DNA of 64,000 nucleotides from an uncultured Clostridia bacterium (GCA_934464705.1 CAKSKB010000013.1:1-64000); one strand, 5' to 3'; counted from the first letter of the stretch, positions 1-9,099 are shown. Numbers and translations are program-made. The notes: generated by a model not told the origin, from the letters alone.

Positions 1-58
1 CTCTGTAACGCTGATGATACTTGGCTGGTGACGGCCCGGGAAAGTAAGTAGCTGCCGG
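1..58 (+). rRNA. rrf: 5S ribosomal RNA, 3' part
   Basis: The first 58 bases read as the 3' half of a bacterial 5S rRNA: a gatgatactt block, the helix around ggctggtgacggcc, and the typical ending gaaagtaagtagctgccgg. The molecule starts before the window, so an rRNA operon probably lies to the left. A T-rich stretch at 65-86 follows and may end transcription. The exact 3' end is judged by eye. Confidence 0.85.
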
Positions 59-138
59 ATCGGTTCCTTTTTTTATGCCTTTTTTCTATACGGTCAATTT
101 TGATTCTTTATCTTTAATATCGGAAGTGCTGTGTTATT

Positions 139-633
139 ATGAAAACGCTTTATTTGATTGGCGGTACAATGGGCGTCGGGAAAACTGCCGTTGGCTGTAG
201 GTTAAAAGAAGTTCTGGTTAACAGCGTATTTCTTGACGGTGACTGGTGCTGGGATGCAAATCCTTTTCGTATCACAGAAGAATCCAAGAAAATGGTTATT
301 CGGAATATCATCTATTTGCTTAATAGTTTTCTTGAGTGTTCTGTTTATGAAAATATAATTTTCTGCTGGGTAATGCATGAACAAAGTATAATTAACTGTA
401 TTATAGATAGTTTGAATATTGATAATTGCAGAGTTAAAATGATTTCTCTGATGGCAAGCGAAATAACGCTGCGAAAAAGGATAGAGTTTGATGTAGCAAA
501 TGGCGTCCGCACAGCGGATGTTATTAACCGTAGCCTTGCACGGGCTCCGATGTATGAAATTCTCGATACTGTTAAAATTAATACCGATAATAAAACAATT
601 ACCGAAATATCTGACGAGATTATTAATCTTTGA
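139..633 (+). CDS. Small P-loop nucleoside/nucleotide kinase-like protein
   Basis: A 164-residue protein that opens with a glycine-rich Walker A loop (GGTMGVGKT, residues 8-16), followed by a DGDW motif near residues 33-36 as in small cytosolic kinases that phosphorylate nucleosides, shikimate or antibiotics. The later RIEFDVANGVRT stretch may be a lid with arginines. The substrate cannot be told from the sequence. A GGAAGTG ribosome site sits about 11 bases before the ATG. It stands alone between the rRNA end and a strong terminator, so it is either a single-gene unit or is read through from the rRNA operon. Confidence 0.7.
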   Translation: MKTLYLIGGTMGVGKTAVGCRLKEVLVNSVFLDGDWCWDANPFRITEESKKMVIRNIIYLLNSFLECSVYENIIFCWVMHEQSIINCIIDSLNIDNCRVKMISLMASEITLRKRIEFDVANGVRTADVINRSLARAPMYEILDTVKINTDNKTITEISDEIINL

Positions 634-676
634 TATTCGTTTTCATGCTTTCGGCAAAGTATAATAATATAATTTA

Positions 677-714
677 TATACCGCTTGTATTTTTGTGCAA
701 GCGGTATATTTTTT
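677..714 (+). terminator. Rho-independent terminator after the P-loop kinase
   Basis: Perfect 11-bp stem, tataccgcttg (677-687) with caagcggtata (698-708), 10-base loop, then a T run. It closes the kinase gene. The rest of the gap up to 941 holds only the promoter at 734 and an untranslated leader. Confidence 0.85.
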
Positions 715-733
715 GGAAATATTATAAAAACTA

Positions 734-762
734 TTGACTTTTTGTCTGATTTGTGTTTTAAT
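734..762 (+). promoter_or_regulatory. Sigma-A-type promoter of the pot operon regulator
   Basis: TTGACT (734-739), 17-base spacer, TTTAAT (757-762). It is the only good promoter seen before the XRE regulator and probably serves the regulator and perhaps the pot genes after it. The implied leader to the start at 942 is about 170 bases. Confidence 0.65.
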
Positions 763-941
763 AAATAGTGTTTAGTATTATAAAACCTTTGGGTAAAGTT
801 AACTTGAACTTTCAAACCGTTTATGCCGTGTCTTAATTAGTGTTTAAGCGGATTTACTTGCTTATTAAGAATTTGCGGTTAATTTTAAAAATCAGGTTTG
901 GCAAAATTAAATTTTCTGTTAAAGAGAAGAGGTGTTTCGCA

Positions 942-1475
942 GTGATTAAGATTGGGGAAAAGCTGAGGAATCTTCGGCTGAGGAACAATCTGACACAGGC
1001 GGAGCTTGCGGACAGATGCGAACTGTCAAAAGGATTTATATCACAGCTGGAATCGGATCAGACTTCACCGTCGCTTTCGACTTTGGAAGACATTCTTTTG
1101 AGTCTCGGAACTAATTTCAGGGACTTTTTTAACGAAGCCACTGAGAAAATTGTTTACGGTGAGCAGGATGTATGCGTCAAGGATTTTGACGGTTACAGTA
1201 TCGATTGGCTTGTGACGGATTCACAAAAAAATGATATGGAACCGATTATTGTTGAACTTGAATCCGGAAGTGAAACGGCAGAAGATAATCCTCATTCGGG
1301 CGAAGAATTCGGATATGTTCTTGCAGGAAATATTGTTCTTCTGCTCGGTGACGAGAAGTTCAGAGTGAAAAAGGGAGAAAGTTTTTATTTTAAGGCTTCA
1401 AAGCCGCACAAGATACTTAATCCCGGTAAGCTTTCAGCAAGAGTAATCTGGATTACGACTCCGCCGAACTTTTAA
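942..1475 (+). CDS. XRE-family regulator with C-terminal cupin domain
   Basis: A 177-residue regulator. Residues 1-65 are a helix-turn-helix of the XRE/Cro type (LTQAELADRCELSKGFISQLE), and residues about 110-175 are a cupin_2 sensor domain (HSGEEFGYVLAG, then KGESFYFKASKPHKILNPG). The reading frame stays open upstream to a GTG at 840, but the GTG at 942 is chosen because GAGAAGAGGTG sits 8 bases before it and the protein then starts exactly at the HTH. Regulators with this layout (PuuR-like) commonly sit before potABCD in Firmicutes and respond to polyamines; that role is inferred from context. Confidence 0.85.
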   Translation: MIKIGEKLRNLRLRNNLTQAELADRCELSKGFISQLESDQTSPSLSTLEDILLSLGTNFRDFFNEATEKIVYGEQDVCVKDFDGYSIDWLVTDSQKNDMEPIIVELESGSETAEDNPHSGEEFGYVLAGNIVLLLGDEKFRVKKGESFYFKASKPHKILNPGKLSARVIWITTPPNF

Positions 1476-1482
1476 AATATGA

Positions 1483-1522
1483 GCCGAATAGCAAAAGTGT
1501 TTTGCTGCATTTTGGTCGGCTG
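1483..1522 (+). promoter_or_regulatory. Nested stem-loop in the leader between regulator and potB
   Basis: In the 139-base gap before potB, AGCCGA (1483-1488) can pair with TCGGCT (1517-1522). Inside it a perfect 7-bp hairpin, agcaaaa (1491-1497) with ttttgct (1501-1507), has a 3-base loop. There is no T run after it, so it does not look like a plain terminator. It may be an operator, an RNA processing site or part of a regulatory leader. Confidence 0.35.
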
Positions 1523-1614
1523 TCAGAAAACCGATGCATGAATAATCTGTTTCGTTAACAGCCGGATTGACCGGGCATTTTTCGGTAAACCTTGTTAATT
1601 GGGGGGGTACACTT

Positions 1615-2439
1615 ATGAAAAAAAGCAAGGCAGTTTATGTGCCTTTTATAATATGGCTTTTAATATTTGTTCTTGTCCCGCTGGGGTTGGTTGTTTACTA
1701 CAGCCTTACCGGTCAGGACGGCAAATTTACATTTAAAAACTTCCGTGAGCTTACGGACCCTGTATATCTCAGCTATCTTTTGAGGTCATTAAGGCTTGCG
1801 GTTATTGCGACGCTCGTTTGCCTTGCGGTTGGGTATCCCACTGCGCTTGTCCTCTCAAACGGAAATTTAAAAAACAAGGTCGTTTGGCTGGTGCTTGTTA
1901 TTGCGCCTATGTGGATGAATTTTCTTCTCCGTACATATGCGTGGCAGGTAATTCTGGAGGATTCGGGCGTTGTTAATATGATACTTGAACGCCTTGGTTT
2001 TGGGCGGCTTCACCTTATAAATACCGAAGGCGCAGTGCTTTTCGGTATGGTATATGACCTTTTGCCGTTCATGATATTTCCTGTTTTCAATACTCTTTCA
2101 AAGATTCCGAAAAATATGCTTGAAGCTTCGGCGGATCTCGGCGCAGGATGGTTTACAACCTTCAGAAGAATAATACTTCCCATGAGCGTTCCCGGAATTA
2201 TTTCGGGAATAACTATGGTTTTTGTGCCCGGTGTTACAACATTTGTTATATCGCAGTATCTCGGCGGCGGAATGTGCAGCCTTATAGGTGATGTTATCGA
2301 GAGCCTGTTCAGCGGAACCTCCGGTAACTGGCACCTTGGGTCGGCTCTTTCGGTTGTTGTTATGGCTGTAATTCTTCTGTGCATGGGGTTTGTTAACCGT
2401 GCGTCGGACGATGAGGAAGGCGGTGTTATGAACCTGTGA
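1615..2439 (+). CDS. potB: Spermidine/putrescine ABC transporter permease PotB
   Basis: A 274-residue inner-membrane permease of the polyamine importer. It has about six hydrophobic segments (first at residues 8-30) and the EAA loop contacting the ATPase (EASADLGAGWFTTFRRIILP, residues about 164-183). The ATG at 1615 follows a G-rich ribosome site (1601-1607); an earlier in-frame ATG at 1567 has no ribosome site and no membrane signal. The stop overlaps the start of potC by 4 bases, so the two permeases are translationally coupled. Confidence 0.92.
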   Translation: MKKSKAVYVPFIIWLLIFVLVPLGLVVYYSLTGQDGKFTFKNFRELTDPVYLSYLLRSLRLAVIATLVCLAVGYPTALVLSNGNLKNKVVWLVLVIAPMWMNFLLRTYAWQVILEDSGVVNMILERLGFGRLHLINTEGAVLFGMVYDLLPFMIFPVFNTLSKIPKNMLEASADLGAGWFTTFRRIILPMSVPGIISGITMVFVPGVTTFVISQYLGGGMCSLIGDVIESLFSGTSGNWHLGSALSVVVMAVILLCMGFVNRASDDEEGGVMNL

Positions 2440-3212
2440 AAAAATTGATTTCGCGGCTTTGGCTGTTTCTTATTCTTGCCTTTTTGTATGCGCCTATAAT
2501 TGTACTTATAATTTATTCTTTCAACAGTTCTAAGACAACCGGTCACTGGACGGGTTTTTCGCTAAATTGGTACAAGGAGCTTGTGCGTGACAGAAATATT
2601 GTGAATGCACTTATTACCACGGTTGAAGTGGCGGTTCTTGCATCATTTATATCTACGGTTATCGGTACGGTTTCGGCTATCGCACTGCACGGTTCGGGGG
2701 CGTTCTCAAAAAAATTCATGCTCGGTGCGGCGTATCTTCCGATGCTGAACCCTGATATTGTTACCGGTGTTTCGCTTATGATTCTCTTCGGAAGCATAGG
2801 TATGGGGCTTGGGTTCGGAACCATGATGCTTTCGCATATTTCGTTTTGCGTGCCGTATGTGATACTTTCGGTGCTGCCGAAGCTTTACGGTCTTAATTCA
2901 AACACATTTGAGGCGGCGCTGGATTTGGGTTCAAGCCGTTTTAACGCTTACAGAAAAGTTGTTTTGCCCGAAATTGTTCCGGGAATAATTTCGGGATTTG
3001 TGATTTCCATGACGCTTTCGATAGATGATTTTATGATAAGCTACTTTAATACCGGCGGCGGTGTTAAAAATCTTTCCATACTTATTTACGGAAGTACCAG
3101 AACCGGTGTAAAGCCGGTTTACAATGCACTTTCTGCCATTATGTTTCTTGCGGTGCTGATCGTGCTTGTTATCATCAATGTAAGAAAGCTCAAGGCGAGC
3201 GGTGAGGAGTAA
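2436..3212 (+). CDS. potC: Spermidine/putrescine ABC transporter permease PotC
   Basis: A 258-residue permease, second half of the polyamine channel. Six predicted membrane segments and an EAA loop (EAALDLGSSRFNAYRKVVLP, residues about 159-178) fit PotC; the segment near residues 190-200 (SIDDFMISYF) is typical of PotC proteins. The GTG start overlaps the potB stop. The ribosome site of the next gene lies within its last codons. Confidence 0.92.
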   Translation: MKKLISRLWLFLILAFLYAPIIVLIIYSFNSSKTTGHWTGFSLNWYKELVRDRNIVNALITTVEVAVLASFISTVIGTVSAIALHGSGAFSKKFMLGAAYLPMLNPDIVTGVSLMILFGSIGMGLGFGTMMLSHISFCVPYVILSVLPKLYGLNSNTFEAALDLGSSRFNAYRKVVLPEIVPGIISGFVISMTLSIDDFMISYFNTGGGVKNLSILIYGSTRTGVKPVYNALSAIMFLAVLIVLVIINVRKLKASGEE

Positions 3213-3216
3213 CCGG

Positions 3217-6030
3217 ATGAAGTGGATAGGTACTGATAAAAAGACATTCGGCGAGTGGTTTGCACTGCGCGGAGATTTTGAATTTGATGGCGGTAATGCG
3301 GTTATCAGGACATCGGCAGCGGCGGAATATGCCGTATTTATAAACGGCAAACGAATTTTCTGCGGTCTTGTGAAAGCATTTGATTTTCACAGGTACTATG
3401 ATGAAACCGAAATTACGGACTATCTTATTCCCGGGAAAAACATAATATGTATACTTTCTCTCGGCGGAGAAGCCGCAGCAGAGGTTGTTTGCGGCGGAAA
3501 AACGGTCTTTGAAACCGATGAATCATGGAAAATAGAAAGTTGCGCTGCGATTGAGCCTAAAACCGCACAGCTGTGCGCTCCGCTGGAGCCGCAAAAGCGG
3601 TTTGAAGAGCATTATGACGCATCAAAAAACAACGACATTACAAGCCCGGAGTTTGACTATTCCGGAGCAGATTACGCAAAAGTTCTTTTTGAAGCCGTTG
3701 CGACCGAGAATTTCGGAGGAAAACCTTCCGGAAATACGGTTTATGTAAAAGAAACAGTTTCGGTGTTGGGTGCGGGGCTGCCGAATGGGTTCGGATTTCG
3801 CCTTTTTAACAATGAGCGGAAAGAAAACCCCGTCAGCAAGATGTGCATGGAGGTTTACGGGATTTCGGTTACGGCAGAACATGATTTCACGGCAAAGATG
3901 AAATGCATGGAAGCAAGCTTCTTTGTTAACGGGAGTATGGTTTCCGATACGGTCAGCTTTAATAAAGGCGAGAACTTTATACTGGCTGTAAATTCCGGGT
4001 ATGCGCCCGAAATGTTTATATACGGAGCCGGACTTAAAATTTCCGATTGCGCAGTACAGTCTTTTGAAACAAGCAAAAAATGCTTCGCATGGACTTATCC
4101 TTATTCTCCTTTCGAGGGTACGGATACGGAAAGAAAAATTTCCGAGATAAAACGTGCCGTCAGCTTTTCGGAGTTTATGAAAATCGCAGAAGCTCCGGGT
4201 TCTGCAGAAATAAGACCGATAAGCGCAAGATTTTGCGCCCGTCTTACAGAATTTAACAATATTGACGGCGGCTATTCATTGCCGGAGCTGAATTTGACGG
4301 TGAAAGGTTCATCGGGCGCAGTGGTGTGCGGTGCGCAGAATATGCTGTTTCAAAATGAAACACGCACATCTGTTTCGGGCGGCGTAAATTTTGTTCTTGA
4401 TTTCGGGACCGAAGTTTTCGGATTTGTTACGCTTTCTTTAAAAGGAGAAAAGGGTGCAAAGCTTATTTTTGAGCCGTTTGAACTTGTTGGAAAGAACGGT
4501 GCCGACCTTCACGGCAGGGCAAGTTTTTCATATACATGCGGCGGAAAGATTGAAAACTACACCTCTTTTTATGCAAGGGGATTCAGATTTCTTTCCGTCA
4601 CAGTGCTGGGCGGCGTGTCGATTAAATTCATCGGCGTACAAGAGGCGCGCAGCGCCTCGGACGGCGGATATTTTCGCTGTGATGATGAAGCTGTTAACGA
4701 AATTTACGATATGTCGGTTCGCACCGCAAAGCTTTGCATGGCGGACACTTATATTGATTGCCCGGGATACGAACAGGTATATTGGTTCGGCGATGCGAAG
4801 GTCACCCAGGAGGTTAATCTTTCAAATTTCGGGCACTATGAATATGATTTCAGATGTCTTGAACTTATCGGGCAGAGCATTACGGACGAATATGTAAAGT
4901 GTTACAAAAAAGACGACAAACGGTTTTTAAACAGAGAGTTCCTTACAATTCCGGCGCTTGGGACATACTGCGACGGCGGTCTGCCGGAATGGTCGCTTTG
5001 GTATGTTGCATCGGTGTATGATTATTATATGTACAGCGGCAGGGATGACAGGCTTGAGGAACTTATGCCGTATGTTGAAAAGCTGCTTGAAAACTGCAAA
5101 AATATGATGAGTGGCAGAGGTCTTTATTCGCAAAACGGTGCGTGGCATCTGATAGAGTGGGCGTCAAACGACCTGCTTCCGTGCGGTGAAGTAACCGTAT
5201 GCAGCTGCTATCTGTACCATGCGCTTTTGTGTGCGGAAAAGCTTGAAAAAGCCGTCGGCGGAGCGCTTGCGGCGGAATATGCGCTTCGTGCGGAAAACCT
5301 TAAATCGGCGATAAACAAGTATTGCTTTGACGAAAAACTCGGCGGTTTTGTTGATACCGTCCGTGACGAATACGGATATGAGATTTATCGTGAATTTTTT
5401 AATGCCAATGCACTTGAAACGGTGTCTTTTGAAAAATTCAAAAAGTATGTCCGTGTAAGCGAGCAGACAAATGCGGCAGCGGTTTTCTGCGGCGCTGCCG
5501 ATGAAAACCATATTAAAGCTGCGTATGATATTGTGTCGGCAATTAAAAATCCGGACTATGTGATAAAAAGTGGAACTCCGCTGAATAAATTCAGGAAACC
5601 CGATGATGAAAGCGTGCTTGTCGGAATAGGTTCTCCGTTTTATCTTTATTTCACATTCGGTGCGATGATGAAAATGGGCGACCACGCCGCTGCGCTTGAT
5701 TGTATGAAACGGTTTTACGGTACTATATTCGATAACGGATACGATACCTGTTTTGAAAGTTTCGGCGCCCCGGATGGGGTTAATCTTACACGAAGCATAT
5801 GTCACGGTTGGGGAGCGTCCCCTGCGGTTTATCTGATAACTGAGATTGCCGGCGTGAAGCCGCTTGACCCCGGTTTCAGGCGTGTTCTGTTTGAACCGCA
5901 TACGAGATTTCTCAAAAAGCTTAAGGCTCATATACCGACGCCCCTCGGCACGGTGTTTGTAAATATAGATGAAGAAAAAGGAATTAAAGAAATAACCTGC
6001 CCCGGCGGCATGGAAACAGTCAGGAGCTGA
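3217..6030 (+). CDS. GH78-like (alpha-L-rhamnosidase family) six-hairpin glycosidase
   Basis: A 937-residue protein without a signal peptide, so probably cytoplasmic. The first 450 residues are beta-rich jelly-roll-like regions. Residues about 500-850 form an alpha/alpha six-hairpin domain as in bacterial alpha-L-rhamnosidases: DTYIDCPGYEQVYWFGDA (residues about 510-527) matches the family DCP-x-x-E-x-x-x-W-x-GD signature that carries the general acid Glu, and a SICHGWGASPAVYL motif follows near residue 860. The C-terminal 80 residues are a small beta domain (VKPLDPGFRRVLFEPH). The ATG at 3217 is chosen because GAGGAG lies 7 bases upstream, inside the potC stop region. It sits between potC and potD, which is odd for a polyamine operon. 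Real substrate unknown. Confidence 0.8.
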   Translation: MKWIGTDKKTFGEWFALRGDFEFDGGNAVIRTSAAAEYAVFINGKRIFCGLVKAFDFHRYYDETEITDYLIPGKNIICILSLGGEAAAEVVCGGKTVFETDESWKIESCAAIEPKTAQLCAPLEPQKRFEEHYDASKNNDITSPEFDYSGADYAKVLFEAVATENFGGKPSGNTVYVKETVSVLGAGLPNGFGFRLFNNERKENPVSKMCMEVYGISVTAEHDFTAKMKCMEASFFVNGSMVSDTVSFNKGENFILAVNSGYAPEMFIYGAGLKISDCAVQSFETSKKCFAWTYPYSPFEGTDTERKISEIKRAVSFSEFMKIAEAPGSAEIRPISARFCARLTEFNNIDGGYSLPELNLTVKGSSGAVVCGAQNMLFQNETRTSVSGGVNFVLDFGTEVFGFVTLSLKGEKGAKLIFEPFELVGKNGADLHGRASFSYTCGGKIENYTSFYARGFRFLSVTVLGGVSIKFIGVQEARSASDGGYFRCDDEAVNEIYDMSVRTAKLCMADTYIDCPGYEQVYWFGDAKVTQEVNLSNFGHYEYDFRCLELIGQSITDEYVKCYKKDDKRFLNREFLTIPALGTYCDGGLPEWSLWYVASVYDYYMYSGRDDRLEELMPYVEKLLENCKNMMSGRGLYSQNGAWHLIEWASNDLLPCGEVTVCSCYLYHALLCAEKLEKAVGGALAAEYALRAENLKSAINKYCFDEKLGGFVDTVRDEYGYEIYREFFNANALETVSFEKFKKYVRVSEQTNAAAVFCGAADENHIKAAYDIVSAIKNPDYVIKSGTPLNKFRKPDDESVLVGIGSPFYLYFTFGAMMKMGDHAAALDCMKRFYGTIFDNGYDTCFESFGAPDGVNLTRSICHGWGASPAVYLITEIAGVKPLDPGFRRVLFEPHTRFLKKLKAHIPTPLGTVFVNIDEEKGIKEITCPGGMETVRS

Positions 6031-6035
6031 AAATT

Positions 6036-7061
6036 ATGAAGAAAATTTTATTGTTTATCATTGCGGCGATGATTGCCGTATCAACCCTCACAGCCTGCGA
6101 AAGCAAGCCTGTTTTCACGATTTACAACTGGGAACAGTACATTGACGAAAGTGTGGTTGAGGAGTTCCGAAAAGCGCACCCCGATGTCGATGTTGTGTAT
6201 GAAACATTTTCCACGAACGAAGATATGTATACAAAACTCAAAAACGGCGGCGGTGATTATGATGTTATTTTTCCGTCGGAATATGTTCTCAAAAAGCTTA
6301 TCGGTGAGGGCGAGCTGGCAGAACTGAATTTTGATAATATTCCGAACGCAAAGTATATTGCCGAGCAGTGCAAGGGTCAGGATTATGACCCCGAAGGAAA
6401 ATATACGGTGCCTTATATGTGGGGAACTCTCGGCATAATTTATGATAAAACCAAGGTGACCGAAGATGAAATCACATGGGATGTTCTTTTCGGCACAAAG
6501 TATAAGGTTATCATGATGAAGTCGATAAGGGACGCTTTTGCCGCAGCGCTTGCGTCGAACGGCTGCTCAATTAATTCAAAAGACGAGTCTGAGGTTGTTG
6601 CCGCAAGGGAAAAACTTTCTAAACAGATGAAGCAGGACAATTTTTACGGCTACGGTTTTGACGACATTGACGATAAGATGATAAGAGGCGAGGCGGACGC
6701 TGCGCTGATTTACTCCGGTGACGCAATTACGGCGATGAGAGAGAACAAAAATCTTGCTTACGCCGTTCCGAAAGATGGCAGCAACAAGTGGTTTGACGCT
6801 ATGGCGGTTCCGAAATCGAGCAAGAACAAGGAACTTGCAGAGGAATTTATAAACTTTATGTGTGAAACCAAAAACGCAAAGCTTAATGCCGACGAAATCG
6901 GATATTATGTTGCTCAGGACGAAGCCGCTGCACTTGTTGCGGAGGAAACCGGTGTGGAATATCCGACGGTTGCCGAGCTTGAAAACTGTGAAATTTTCGA
7001 AACTTTTGACGACAAAACTCTTGAACTTTACAATAAGGAGTGGACAAAACTGTTCGCATAG
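6036..7061 (+). CDS. potD: Spermidine/putrescine-binding lipoprotein PotD
   Basis: A 341-residue extracytoplasmic binding protein. A lipobox LTAC at residues 18-21 marks a lipid anchor. The PotD/PotF start FTIYNWEQYIDESVVEEF (residues 27-44) and the downstream DYDVIFPSEY and WGTLGIIYD blocks are typical of polyamine binding proteins. It captures polyamines and delivers them to PotBC. AGGAG lies before the ATG. It comes after the glycosidase gene with a 5-base gap and is followed by potA with a 9-base gap, so all are probably one transcript. Confidence 0.92.
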   Translation: MKKILLFIIAAMIAVSTLTACESKPVFTIYNWEQYIDESVVEEFRKAHPDVDVVYETFSTNEDMYTKLKNGGGDYDVIFPSEYVLKKLIGEGELAELNFDNIPNAKYIAEQCKGQDYDPEGKYTVPYMWGTLGIIYDKTKVTEDEITWDVLFGTKYKVIMMKSIRDAFAAALASNGCSINSKDESEVVAAREKLSKQMKQDNFYGYGFDDIDDKMIRGEADAALIYSGDAITAMRENKNLAYAVPKDGSNKWFDAMAVPKSSKNKELAEEFINFMCETKNAKLNADEIGYYVAQDEAAALVAEETGVEYPTVAELENCEIFETFDDKTLELYNKEWTKLFA

Positions 7062-7070
7062 GAGGTCAAT

Positions 7071-8111
7071 ATGGCAGATTACGGTGCTATAGAACTGAAA
7101 AATATTACAAAATCTTATGACGGAACCGTCATTCTCGAAAATTTCAATCTCAAAATTAACAAAGGGGAGTTTGTTACGCTGCTTGGTCCGTCGGGCTGCG
7201 GCAAGACCACAACTCTCCGCCTTATCGGCGGTTTTGAAGTCCCCGATGACGGAGATATTTTGTTTGACGGAAAGCGTATAAATGATGTTCCGCCGAATAA
7301 AAGACCGCTCAATACCGTTTTTCAGAAGTATTCGCTTTTTACACATATGAATATTTTTGAGAATGTTGCATTCGGTCTTAAAATCAAGAAGATAGATAAA
7401 AAAATTATTGCCGAAAAGGTTAAGTCTGCGCTTTCTATGGTGAATCTTGCCGGCTTTGAAAAGAGAATGCCGGATTCCTTAAGCGGCGGTCAGCAGCAGC
7501 GTGTCGCAATTGCGAGAGCGATTGTAAACGAGCCTGAAGTGCTCCTTTTTGACGAACCTCTCGGTGCGCTTGACCTCAAACTCCGCCAGGAAATGCAGCT
7601 GGAACTTAAAAAACTTCAGAAATCACTCGGGATTACCTTTGTTTATGTTACGCACGACCAGGAGGAGGCGCTCACAATGTCGGATTCCATTGTGGTTATG
7701 AGCCACGGAAAAATCCAGCAGTACGGCACCCCGATTGATATCTATAATGAACCGGAAAACCGCTTCGTTGCCCGTTTTATAGGCGAGAGTAATATCTATG
7801 ACGGCGTTATGAACAAGGACTTTGAGGTGAGCTTTTTAGGCAAAACCTTCGAGTGCGTTGATAAAGGATTTGAGCCTTCAGAAAACATAGATGTTGTTAT
7901 ACGCCCGGAGGATGTTAAAATTGCGGAAAAGGGCTGCGGTGCACGGGATGCGGTTGTAACATCGGTTATTTTCAAGGGCGTTCATTACGAAATGGAGCTT
8001 GACGGAGGGGATTTCAAAATGCTTGTGCATAACACGCTCTCCTTTCCGGAGGGGAAAACGGTTTCCGTTAATTTCCTTCCGGATGACATACATATTATGA
8101 AAAAAAGTTGA
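7071..8111 (+). CDS. potA: Spermidine/putrescine ABC transporter ATPase PotA
   Basis: A 346-residue ATPase. Walker [10 protein letters not shown] (residues 39-47), Q-loop in [10 protein letters not shown], signature LSGGQQQR (residues about 137-144), Walker B LLFDEP and switch histidine in VYVTHDQEE are all intact. A TOBE-type C-terminal regulatory domain follows ([13 protein letters not shown]). It powers polyamine import through PotBC. TAGGAGG stands before the ATG. In many relatives potA comes first in the operon; here it is last. Confidence 0.93.
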   Translation: MADYGAIELKNITKSYDGTVILENFNLKINKGEFVTLLGPSGCGKTTTLRLIGGFEVPDDGDILFDGKRINDVPPNKRPLNTVFQKYSLFTHMNIFENVAFGLKIKKIDKKIIAEKVKSALSMVNLAGFEKRMPDSLSGGQQQRVAIARAIVNEPEVLLFDEPLGALDLKLRQEMQLELKKLQKSLGITFVYVTHDQEEALTMSDSIVVMSHGKIQQYGTPIDIYNEPENRFVARFIGESNIYDGVMNKDFEVSFLGKTFECVDKGFEPSENIDVVIRPEDVKIAEKGCGARDAVVTSVIFKGVHYEMELDGGDFKMLVHNTLSFPEGKTVSVNFLPDDIHIMKKS

Positions 8112-8136
8112 CAATCTGCCTGATATTTGTTATAAT
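8108..8136 (+). promoter_or_regulatory. Consensus promoter overlapping the potA stop codon
   Basis: Perfect TTGACA (8108-8113), 17-base spacer, perfect TATAAT (8131-8136). The -35 box shares bases with the TGA stop of potA. It drives the lipoprotein gene at 8161. Confidence 0.85.
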
Positions 8137-8160
8137 TAAAACAGAAAAGGGGCTGTATAT

Positions 8161-9018
8161 ATGAAGAAACTTATTGTACCTGTGATTTTTGCCGCATTGG
8201 CGCTGTGTTCGTGCAGCAGTGATAAAACTCCTCCGGAGCTTGATGTGGCTGACAGAATTTATCAGGGACAGAATGAAAGATTTAACATTAAAAAGTTTTG
8301 CACTGCGGAAGACAAGGACGGCAGCGTTACTATAAAAACAAAGGGTACGGTTGATGTTTCGGAACTCGGTGATTATCCGATTACGGTTATTGCCGAGGAT
8401 GAAGCCGGGAATAAGACCGAAAAAGAAGTCACGGTTACGGTAAGAAAGAGCAAAAAGAATCTTTCAAATGATACTATTTGCAAGCAGGTGCGTGAGTTTA
8501 TATTCTCGTTTATCGCCGGGGGACATTCCAATATCGAATTCCGCGGATATTCCGATGATATAGGCTTTTTCTCAAAGGCTTATTCCAAAGAGCCCGGTTT
8601 CAAAACCGCAAACGGCTTTGAAGGAACGCTTTCCTTCGAGGCGGTGCAGTATGAGGACTATAAGGCGTCGGTGCTTAATCTGATTTTCTCGATAGATTCC
8701 GATGCAATGTGGTATTTCCCGGAAAAAATCGAACTTTCCGGCGGCGGAGAAAAGCTGGAGTTCCCGGTCAGCGATACTTTTCAGAGCGGCAAGCATTACG
8801 GCTTTGCTGCGGCAATCGGCGAGCTTAGCGAGAAAAAGAATCAGCTTACACCGGATTATAAGCTTACCGAAAGTCTTAAAAAAATGCTTTCGTCCGGCAG
8901 CGTTACAATGCGTGCCATCGGCAAAAAGGATTCGCTTGAAATCAAGCTTACCGATAAGCAAATTACCGATTTTTCAGACATTCTTGCGGTTTATGAGGAA
9001 CTTCTTACATACTATTAA
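8161..9018 (+). CDS. Lipoprotein with Ig-like (DUF5011-type) domain
   Basis: A 285-residue lipoprotein: short hydrophobic leader and lipobox LCSC (residues 16-19). Residues about 24-95 look like a bacterial Ig-like/DUF5011 domain (TPPELDV at the start, then AEDKDGSVTIKT and VIAEDEAGNKTEKEVTVTV). The remaining 190 residues show no domain I recognise. It sits on the outer face of the membrane. It has its own consensus promoter and a terminator directly after the stop, so it is a single-gene unit and not part of the pot operon. Confidence 0.7.
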   Translation: MKKLIVPVIFAALALCSCSSDKTPPELDVADRIYQGQNERFNIKKFCTAEDKDGSVTIKTKGTVDVSELGDYPITVIAEDEAGNKTEKEVTVTVRKSKKNLSNDTICKQVREFIFSFIAGGHSNIEFRGYSDDIGFFSKAYSKEPGFKTANGFEGTLSFEAVQYEDYKASVLNLIFSIDSDAMWYFPEKIELSGGGEKLEFPVSDTFQSGKHYGFAAAIGELSEKKNQLTPDYKLTESLKKMLSSGSVTMRAIGKKDSLEIKLTDKQITDFSDILAVYEELLTYY

Positions 9019-9050
9019 TAAAATTACCGGGATTTTTCCCGGTAATTTTA
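9019..9050 (+). terminator. Terminator after the lipoprotein gene
   Basis: Stem aaaattaccggg (9020-9031) with cccggtaatttt (9038-9049), short T-rich loop and T-rich tail. It begins just after the stop codon. Confidence 0.85.
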
Positions 9051-9059
9051 TCTATTCAC

Positions 9060-9088
9060 TTGACATACCATGAATTTTGGTGTATAAT
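9060..9088 (+). promoter_or_regulatory. Consensus promoter of tRNA-Gly
   Basis: TTGACA (9060-9065), 17-base spacer, TATAAT (9083-9088), 11 bases before the tRNA. Confidence 0.88.
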
Positions 9089-9099
9089 ATTTATTGTAC

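Noticed and set aside
345..815. A 156-codon minus-strand frame across the P-loop kinase end and terminator
   Set aside because: It reads through a clear terminator hairpin and has no ribosome site or known motif.
840..941. N-terminal extension of the XRE regulator from a GTG at 840
   Set aside because: No ribosome site there, the residues are Lys/Ile-rich with no domain, and the GTG at 942 has a strong ribosome site at the family start.
5164..5931. A 255-codon minus-strand frame within the glycosidase
   Set aside because: It is a shadow of the plus-strand gene with no start signal; the plus strand has the complete GH78-like pattern.
6576..7346. A 256-codon minus-strand frame over the potD-potA junction
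   Set aside because: It crosses two well-defined genes and shows no motif or ribosome site.
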